From Calditerrivibrio sp. (lineage in GTDB: Bacteria; Chrysiogenota; Deferribacteres; Deferribacterales; Calditerrivibrionaceae), in contig JAIWOA010000052.1 of NCBI GenBank assembly GCA_020217115.1, positions 1 through 10,000 of the forward strand: DNA of 10,000 nucleotides, given 5' to 3'. Positions 5,795 to 10,000 of the stretch are shown here, piece by piece (the stretch's first letter is position 1; each line of letters opens with the position of its first letter). Made by a program: the position numbers and the translations under genes. The notes below the pieces were generated by a model that was not told the DNA's origin, ran no database searches, and was given only the letters and a program-made list of their open reading frames with translations.

Positions 5795-6353
5795 CTGCCA
5801 ACCCCTGTCTTAAAAGTCTATCTTTTATTATCTGCCTCGCATTAAATAATCTGGATCTTACAGTTCCTACAGGTATATTTAAAATTGAAGCTATCTCTTC
5901 GTAGCTCAAGTCTTCGACTTCTCTTAAGATTATAACTCTCCTTAATTTTTCTGGAAGGGAATCGACAAATTTTCTTACATATCGTCTTAACTCCTCTGTC
6001 AACAACTCTTGCTCAGGGTTTGATTCATCTGTCTGATTATTAAAGAAAAAATCATCCTCTTCTTTGTCATCTCTATACATATCGACATAACGCTTATTTC
6101 TATCTAATTTTATTAAAGAAAGATTTATTGCTATCTTCTTTAACCATGGATAAAACTGTTCCCTACTCCTTAATGAATTCAAATTTTCATAAGCCTTAAG
6201 AAAAGATTCTTGCACAATATCCTTTGTTAACTCATCCTCTTTGACAATATTAAAAACTGTTCCATAAATGTTTTTCTGGTACTTTAATATGAGAAATTCG
6301 AAAGCAGAAGCATCTCCATTCAAAACTTTATCTATCAAGACTATCTCTGACAT
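5772..6353 (-). CDS. rpoE: ECF (extracytoplasmic function) sigma factor, RpoE-like
   Basis: The 193-residue protein has the two-domain ECF layout. Sigma region 2 lies at about 17-85, with KYQKNIYGTVF, then DIVQESFLKAYENL at 45-58, the usual core-binding and -10-recognition helices, then WLKKIAINL. After an acidic linker (92-118), region 4 lies at about 128-183, with LPEKLRRVIILREVEDLSYEEIA leading into the helix-turn-helix IASILNIPVGTVRSRLFNAR that reads the -35 box. It overlaps the ZAS anti-sigma gene by 23 bases and is followed by RseB-like and HtrA genes, which points to the envelope-stress RpoE/AlgU type. The start at 6353 is chosen because GGAG (6360-6363) lies 6 bases upstream. An in-frame ATG at 6365 contains that GGAG and has no SD of its own. 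The symbol is by family likeness and context, not proven orthology. Confidence 0.93.
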   Translation of the reverse strand: MSEIVLIDKVLNGDASAFEFLILKYQKNIYGTVFNIVKEDELTKDIVQESFLKAYENLNSLRSREQFYPWLKKIAINLSLIKLDRNKRYVDMYRDDKEEDDFFFNNQTDESNPEQELLTEELRRYVRKFVDSLPEKLRRVIILREVEDLSYEEIASILNIPVGTVRSRLFNARQIIKDRLLRQGLADGLYRVS

Positions 6354-6359
6354 TTTACT

Positions 6360-6363
6360 CTCC
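6360..6363 (-). promoter_or_regulatory. Shine-Dalgarno site that fixes the sigma-factor start
   Basis: On the minus strand ATGGAGAGTAAAATG contains two in-frame ATGs. GGAG lies between them at normal distance (6 bases) from the second, and nothing SD-like precedes the first. This supports initiation at 6353 rather than 6365. Confidence 0.7.
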
Positions 6364-6372
6364 ATGTGTTTA

Positions 6373-6400
6373 AAGATAATTTTTATAATTAAAAGTTCAA
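6373..6400 (-). promoter_or_regulatory. Candidate promoter of the sigma-factor gene, possibly self-activated
   Basis: On the minus strand TTGAAC (6400-6395), 16 bases, then TATCTT (6378-6373) is a fair sigma-70 match, with a predicted start near 6366. The same bases read TGAACTT (6399-6393) followed 16 bases later by TCTTT, close to the E. coli sigma-E layout (GGAACTT ... TCTGA/TCAAA) in the -35 part and weak in the -10. It lies in the 48-base gap after the DUF169 gene, so it would give the stress genes expression independent of argS. Confidence 0.4.
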
Positions 6401-6401
6401 G

Positions 6402-7160
6402 TTAATTTTTAAAATCATCCTTGTTAGTGATATAACTATCAGGTAAATCACACATTTCTGGTATTTGAAATGGTATAGGGTATCTGATACCATTTTTATG
6501 TGTTGCTTCTAAACCCTCTATCAAATAATTAATGTAGGAAAATGGGAAGGAAACTATTATCTCAAAATCTTGAGCCATCGCAAATCTTCTATCTCCAAGG
6601 CAAGGTATTTCAATAGTTGGCTTACCTGTGTTATATACTTCAGCAACTCCTCTAGAACAAACACCAGCATCCCCCGATGATTTAAAAATAAATTCCCCTC
6701 CATCTCTGTATAAAAATGCTTGAATAAATCTCATTGCCTGTGCCGAATTTACATACATAACTATAAGGTCTGGTGTCAAATTTTCAATTGGTCTTGTTAT
6801 AGGGTATGTAACCACATGGGATGTTCCGTATGGTATCCTTGGCATCTTTTCTTGCATATTTTTTGCAGATTCAGTATCTCTCTGGTAAACATAGCAGTTT
6901 ACTTCTCCATCCAAAACCCTTGAAGGGGTTTTTATTAAACCGCTACATGAAGCTCCAAGTACACAATAGCTATTTTCTCTTGATGATAGGGTAGACCATC
7001 CATAATACCTTGAGAAGGCTATTTGCTGGCATATGCTCATCATCCTTGTAGTAACTTTTATTTTTGGCAGATCTATCTTTTCTCTAACTATCTTGACTGC
7101 AACTGGCATTGTTTGAGGTATAACTGTTTTATTCAATGTAGCTATCAGATCTGCAAACAT
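6402..7160 (-). CDS. DUF169 (COG2043) family protein, function unknown
   Basis: This 252-residue, apparently soluble protein has no signal peptide or membrane segment. It matches the DUF169/COG2043 family. Recognisable segments are MPVAVKIVR (18-26), MMSICQQIAFSRYYGW (40-55), CVLGASCSGL (66-75), NSAQAMRFIQAFLYRDGG (138-155), SSGDAGVCSRGVAEVYNTG (161-179) and IEIPCLGDRRFAMAQDFEI (183-201). The family has no established reaction. The repeated cysteines (C44, C66, C72, C89, C168, C187, C237), several in family-typical blocks, suggest metal, cluster or thiol chemistry, but that is inference. The start at 7160 is supported by GGAGG at 7166-7170; an in-frame ATG at 7172 overlaps that site. It lies 25 bases after the MscS gene and 48 bases before the sigma gene, so it is probably in the same transcription unit. 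Confidence 0.82.
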   Translation of the reverse strand: MFADLIATLNKTVIPQTMPVAVKIVREKIDLPKIKVTTRMMSICQQIAFSRYYGWSTLSSRENSYCVLGASCSGLIKTPSRVLDGEVNCYVYQRDTESAKNMQEKMPRIPYGTSHVVTYPITRPIENLTPDLIVMYVNSAQAMRFIQAFLYRDGGEFIFKSSGDAGVCSRGVAEVYNTGKPTIEIPCLGDRRFAMAQDFEIIVSFPFSYINYLIEGLEATHKNGIRYPIPFQIPEMCDLPDSYITNKDDFKN

Positions 7161-7165
7161 TTCAT

Positions 7166-7170
7166 CCTCC
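7166..7170 (-). promoter_or_regulatory. Shine-Dalgarno site that fixes the DUF169 start
   Basis: GGAGG on the minus strand is 5 bases before the ATG at 7160. The earlier in-frame ATG (7172-7170) shares a base with the site and cannot use it. Confidence 0.7.
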
Positions 7171-7185
7171 ATAGATATTTATATG

Positions 7186-8211
7186 TTAGTTTTTCATATG
7201 TACAACCCTTTGTGGGAATGGGATTTCTATACCCTCTTTTTTAAATCTTTTAAATATCTCTTTACGAATTTCACTCTGGATAAAAAACTGTGATTTAAAT
7301 TCATTTGCATAGACAATGATAGTAAAGTCAATTGAACTATCTGAAAATCCAGGATTAAATCTTACTATAGGTTTAGGATCCTTAGCGATCTCTTCAAGTC
7401 TATTCATAACATCGTTTGCTACTTCCATTAGAACATATTCCACTTTATCAATATCGCTATTATAGCTAACTCCAACAGTTACCGGTACAGCAAGCTTTTT
7501 GTCCTGCATGTCATAGTTTGTGATAACACTTTGAACTATTTTTTCGTTTGGTATGATTATAAAGTTATTTTGTGTGGTTTTTATTCTTGTAGTTCTCCAG
7601 GTTATATCATCTACAAATCCATCAACACCATTATCGAGCTTTATGTAATCCCCTACTTTGATCGCTTTTTCCACCATTATATGTATACCTGAGAACAGGT
7701 TTGAGAGTGTATCTTTTATTGCAAGGGCTACGGCAAGACCACCTACACCCAGTGCTGTTATGATCGGTGTTATTGAGATCCCCATGTAGTTTAAAGCGAC
7801 TAAAAATCCCATTACATAAACAGTTGATTTTATAATTACTTGAAAAAGACCTGTGTTAGGTATTGATACAGATGTTTCCCTCAGATACTGACTAAAGACA
7901 TTCCCTATCAGGTTAGCTAATGCCAGAGTTACAGATATTATTATGCTTATTGCAATTATTTTAGTCAATGTTAAGGAGTATGAGGCAGGAATTTTGGACA
8001 AAGATATCGAGATATACAAAGATAATGCAAATATCCATAGAATCGATGGTTTTTTTATTGATAGAAGTACTATGTCATCAAGCTTTGTTTCTGTTTTTGA
8101 TGTAAATTTTACAAATAGAGAAATTAAAATCCTTCTTATTACGAAAAGAACCACAACAGAAATTATAAAAATAGTTAAAGGTAATAAAATTAATAGAAAA
8201 TTACCAGACAT
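7186..8211 (-). CDS. MscS-family mechanosensitive ion channel
   Basis: This 341-residue inner-membrane protein protects cells from hypo-osmotic shock by opening under membrane tension. N-terminal membrane segments lie at about 4-26, 55-73, 83-107 and 124-143. The pore-lining TM3 follows at about 147-178 with the characteristic glycine/alanine pattern ALGVGGLAVALAIKDTLSNL. Then come the MscS beta domain, with VGDYI (186-190), DGFVDDITWRTTRIKTTQNN (197-216) and IIIPNEKI (218-225), and the alpha/beta C-terminal domain ending EIPFPQRVVH. With about five membrane segments it has more than E. coli MscS (three) but matches the many YnaI/YbdG-like medium-length relatives. AAGGTGA (8218-8224) is the SD and contains the stop codon of the SPOR gene. 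The two genes are 6 bases apart, so they are co-expressed. Confidence 0.92.
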   Translation of the reverse strand: MSGNFLLILLPLTIFIISVVVLFVIRRILISLFVKFTSKTETKLDDIVLLSIKKPSILWIFALSLYISISLSKIPASYSLTLTKIIAISIIISVTLALANLIGNVFSQYLRETSVSIPNTGLFQVIIKSTVYVMGFLVALNYMGISITPIITALGVGGLAVALAIKDTLSNLFSGIHIMVEKAIKVGDYIKLDNGVDGFVDDITWRTTRIKTTQNNFIIIPNEKIVQSVITNYDMQDKKLAVPVTVGVSYNSDIDKVEYVLMEVANDVMNRLEEIAKDPKPIVRFNPGFSDSSIDFTIIVYANEFKSQFFIQSEIRKEIFKRFKKEGIEIPFPQRVVHMKN

Positions 8212-8217
8212 ATGGGA

Positions 8218-8224
8218 TCACCTT
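8218..8224 (-). promoter_or_regulatory. Shine-Dalgarno site of the MscS gene containing the SPOR-gene stop codon
   Basis: AAGGTGA on the minus strand supplies both the TGA stop of the SPOR protein (8220-8218) and the SD for the MscS ATG 6 bases downstream. This is a typical arrangement for translational coupling. Confidence 0.65.
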
Positions 8225-9174
8225 CTAACAGGTATTGGGTTTAACCCGGTATCTTTTTTCACTTTATCCTGTTTTACTTTTAATTCACTTTCTGTAGCCG
8301 AATTACAGCATCTGACACGGTACCATATCCCTTTATCCCCGAGATCGGCTTTTATAACGTACACATCTTTTATTTTGGATTTTAGTTTTTCTGCCTCTTT
8401 TTCAGCTACACTCTGTTCTTTAAATGCCATCAACTGAAGGGCAAATCCCCCTGAGCTTGTCTCTTTTGAAGACGATTTATCCTCTTTTGGGGGTGTATTA
8501 TTTGTAACTTTATTGTCTACCTTTTTTTCATTCTCATTTTTTACTATCTTGTTATCTTTTTTTATTTTGTCATCTATCTTTGTTTTTGTTTCAACTTTAT
8601 TATCAGCTTTTTTAGGTTCTATTTTATCTGTTTCCTTTTTTACGCTGTCTGATTGTTTTTTTATTTCATTTTTATCGTTGTTATCATCTTTTTTAGCTAC
8701 CTTAACATCTTTTTGTTCATTTTTTACTTTATCTTCTATCTTAGCCTTTGGTTCAGCCTTATTCTCTGCTTTTTTAGGTTCATCGGTATGTTTGAGTTGT
8801 TTTTCCTTATCTGCATCCAGAATTATCTCTGATTTCTCATTTTTTTTGTTGTTGCTTTCCACTTTGTTTACGCTATTGTCTTCTGCAGATAGATTTTCAC
8901 CCATTGCCTGCTTGATATCTTTTTTTATCGATTCAACCTTAACCTCTCCAGATTGTAAATTTATCTGCTGTCCATTATCGCTTTGCTGGATGTGACTTTT
9001 TTCTACGGCTGATTTTTCAGAAAGCTGATCTTTCAAAGAAAAGTACTGTTTTGTTAGCTTTGTTATACCATAAATAATTAGTCCAAATGATACTAAAAAT
9101 AATACCCCTATTAGTATTATTACCTTAAAATCCCCTTTGCTATCTTTCTCTTTTATCTTGTTCTGATCTTTCAT
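8218..9174 (-). CDS. Bitopic membrane protein with lysine/glutamate-rich linker and C-terminal SPOR domain
   Basis: This 318-residue protein has a basic cytoplasmic start, one membrane segment (about 17-37), a long charged low-complexity periplasmic linker (about 50-240, rich in K, E, D and N) and a C-terminal SPOR domain (about 242-317). SPOR domains bind denuded glycan strands of septal peptidoglycan, so a role in cell division or wall remodelling is likely (DedD/FtsN-like layout). The linker contains two copies of a 27-residue unit (132-158 and 186-212). Residues 285-294 read YRVRCCNSAT, where many SPOR domains have a 'YRV.VGPF' turn; the adjacent Cys289-Cys290 is unusual for a periplasmic domain. 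The start at 9174 is fixed by GGGAGG (9179-9184). An in-frame ATG at 9231 lies inside argS and would place 19 extra residues before the basic start. The gene is 13 bases after argS. Confidence 0.85.
   Translation of the reverse strand: MKDQNKIKEKDSKGDFKVIILIGVLFLVSFGLIIYGITKLTKQYFSLKDQLSEKSAVEKSHIQQSDNGQQINLQSGEVKVESIKKDIKQAMGENLSAEDNSVNKVESNNKKNEKSEIILDADKEKQLKHTDEPKKAENKAEPKAKIEDKVKNEQKDVKVAKKDDNNDKNEIKKQSDSVKKETDKIEPKKADNKVETKTKIDDKIKKDNKIVKNENEKKVDNKVTNNTPPKEDKSSSKETSSGGFALQLMAFKEQSVAEKEAEKLKSKIKDVYVIKADLGDKGIWYRVRCCNSATESELKVKQDKVKKDTGLNPIPVRR
8539..8781 (-). repeat. Two-copy internal repeat in the SPOR-protein linker
   Basis: The stretches encoded by 8781-8701 and 8619-8539 are related 27-residue units: EPKKAENKAEPKAKIEDKV... 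and EPKKADNKVETKTKIDDKI.... The start-to-start distance is 54 codons (162 bases). The bases remain recognisably alike around the EPKKA codons (…GAACCTAAAAAAGC…). This suggests an old in-frame duplication in a disordered linker. Confidence 0.6.
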
Positions 9175-9178
9175 GTTA

Positions 9179-9184
9179 CCTCCC
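9179..9184 (-). promoter_or_regulatory. Shine-Dalgarno site that fixes the SPOR-protein start
   Basis: GGGAGG on the minus strand lies 4 bases before the ATG at 9174 and 3 bases after the argS stop. It supports the shorter protein whose N-terminus is basic and leads straight to the membrane segment. Confidence 0.75.
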
Positions 9185-9187
9185 GTA

Positions 9188-10000
9188 TTACATCTTCTCA
9201 GGTGCACTGACACCCAATAGATCAAGTCCAATTGAAATAGTTTTTGCTACCGTATCTGATAATAATAACCTTGCACTACTGAGCTCCTTGTCAGATTCAT
9301 CTACAATCTTTGTGTTGTAATAGTAATTGTGAAACATCCCGGCAATTTCCTGAAGATAGTAACATATTCTATGAGGTTCTAAATTTATAGTAGCTGATTT
9401 TAAAACATTTCTAAAATCATAAATTTTCTTTATCAACTCTATTTCGGATTCGAGGCTCAAAAGTTCTATATTTTCCTTTGTCGTAGGCTCTAAACCTTTC
9501 TCCTTTGCATTTTTCTTCAGGCTATGCACCCTTGCATGGGCATACTGGATATAATACACGGGATTCTCATTTGTTTTACTTTTGGCAAGGTCTATATCAA
9601 AGTCTAACTGTGAGTTTATATCTCTCATTAGATAAAAGTATCTTGCAGCGTCACTGCCAACTTCATCTATCAACCATCTTAAAGTGATAAATTCTCCAGC
9701 TCTTGTGGACATAGATATTCTCTCTCCACCTTTTATTAAGCTTACCATCTGAATTAGCTGTATTTTTAGATTACTGACATCTATATTTAGTGCTTTTATA
9801 CTATTTTTAAGTCTATTTACATACCCATGATGGTCAGCTCCCCAAACATTAACAAGCAGTTTGAAGCCTCTGTCATATTTGTTTTTATGATATGCAATAT
9901 CTGATGCGAGATATGTATATTCTCCATTATTTCTCTTAATTACTCTATCTTTGTCATCTCCATAATGTGTGGACCTAAACCATAAAGCACCATCTTTTTC
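9188..10000 (-). CDS. argS: Arginyl-tRNA synthetase, C-terminal 270 residues (gene runs off the window)
   Basis: The frame is open from 10000 down to the TAA at 9190-9188. It encodes the later half of a class I arginyl-tRNA synthetase, which charges tRNA-Arg with arginine using ATP. Visible landmarks are LASDIAYHKNKYDRGF, then WGADHHGYV (from 9844), then GERISMSTRAGEFITL (around 9724-9680), the degenerate KMSKS loop typical of ArgRS. Next is the SDAARYFYLMRDINSQLDFD segment and the alpha-helical DALR anticodon-binding domain, with NPVYYIQYAHARV. The protein ends in LLGVSAPEKM, the near-invariant ArgRS C-terminus. The ATG at 9748 is internal and is not the start. The SPOR gene follows 13 bases later, so a housekeeping promoter upstream of argS may feed the whole minus-strand unit. 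Confidence 0.96.
   Translation of the reverse strand, partial: EKDGALWFRSTHYGDDKDRVIKRNNGEYTYLASDIAYHKNKYDRGFKLLVNVWGADHHGYVNRLKNSIKALNIDVSNLKIQLIQMVSLIKGGERISMSTRAGEFITLRWLIDEVGSDAARYFYLMRDINSQLDFDIDLAKSKTNENPVYYIQYAHARVHSLKKNAKEKGLEPTTKENIELLSLESEIELIKKIYDFRNVLKSATINLEPHRICYYLQEIAGMFHNYYYNTKIVDESDKELSSARLLLSDTVAKTISIGLDLLGVSAPEKM

Noticed and set aside
5592..5813. Plus-strand open frame opposite the anti-sigma gene
   Set aside because: Leu/Ser/Ile-rich antisense of a gene with an intact zinc anti-sigma motif and a coupled start.
8325..8335. Small hairpin CTGTA...TACAG inside the SPOR domain codons (around 8293-8309)
   Set aside because: Five base pairs within coding sequence, with no T-run and no regulatory context. 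Expected by chance.
7943..8437. Plus-strand open frame spanning the MscS/SPOR junction
   Set aside because: It crosses two well-supported minus-strand genes, has no SD and has no recognisable protein family.
8513..8995. Long plus-strand open frame rich in Ser, Phe and Leu opposite the SPOR gene
   Set aside because: It is the antisense of the lysine/glutamate-rich linker (AAA/GAA codons read as TTT/TTC). It has no SD and no domain, and the minus-strand gene explains the sequence.
9188..9748. A separate short gene starting at the ATG at 9748
   Set aside because: The frame stays open to 10000 and upstream codons encode further ArgRS motifs (WGADHHGY), so this is an internal methionine.
1..10000. 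CRISPR arrays, insertion sequences, tRNA/rRNA genes, phage or defence genes
   Set aside because: I looked for regular repeats, transposase or integrase motifs and cloverleaf-like segments on both strands and saw none. Intergenic space is too small for most of them.

Overview
The window is A+T-rich (about two thirds by eye) and densely coded, with very short gaps and strong Shine-Dalgarno (SD) sites. The gene content is that of a diderm (Gram-negative-type) bacterium: periplasmic HtrA proteases, an RseB-like protein, an ECF sigma factor with a zinc-type anti-sigma factor, a SPOR protein and an MscS channel. The codon usage and the argS-SPOR neighbourhood remind me of Deferribacteres or delta-proteobacteria-like lineages. 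That placement is an impression, not a result.

Layout. Positions 1-186 (minus) hold the N-terminus of an Rrf2-family regulator with a consensus sigma-70 promoter. It is divergent from a plus-strand pair at 327-2237: a HIT-family hydrolase followed by a membrane-anchored HtrA/Deg protease with two PDZ domains. A 27-bp near-perfect palindrome lies between the two divergent promoters. The pair ends at a hairpin terminator near 2251-2286. Everything from 2292 to 10000 is on the minus strand. In transcription order it is: argS (3' part), a SPOR-domain membrane protein, an MscS-type channel, a DUF169 protein, an rpoE-like ECF sigma factor, a zinc-finger anti-sigma factor, an RseB/MucB-like periplasmic protein, and a second, secreted HtrA/DegQ protease. 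A strong intrinsic terminator follows. Its U-tract runs directly into the start codon of a YdjM/YfhP-type membrane metal-dependent hydrolase gene (2292-3191).

How the genes may work together. The sigma / anti-sigma / RseB-like / HtrA block looks like a compact envelope-stress module of the sigma-E type. A membrane-spanning zinc anti-sigma factor would hold the sigma factor. The RseB-like protein would shield the anti-sigma factor or sense stress. The HtrA protease would be an output and perhaps also part of the signalling. A candidate promoter just upstream of the sigma gene resembles both sigma-70 and sigma-E type sites, so autoregulation is possible. The MscS channel and SPOR protein upstream are also envelope proteins. 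The DUF169 protein between MscS and the sigma factor has no established function.

No RNA genes, CRISPR arrays, insertion sequences or phage genes were seen. There is no non-coding stretch longer than about 140 bases. The window is mostly conventional. The points worth a second look are the palindrome in the divergent Rrf2 region, the one-operon stress module with a short-tailed zinc anti-sigma factor, the two differently localised HtrA paralogues, the terminator fused to a start codon, and the DUF169 gene's position.
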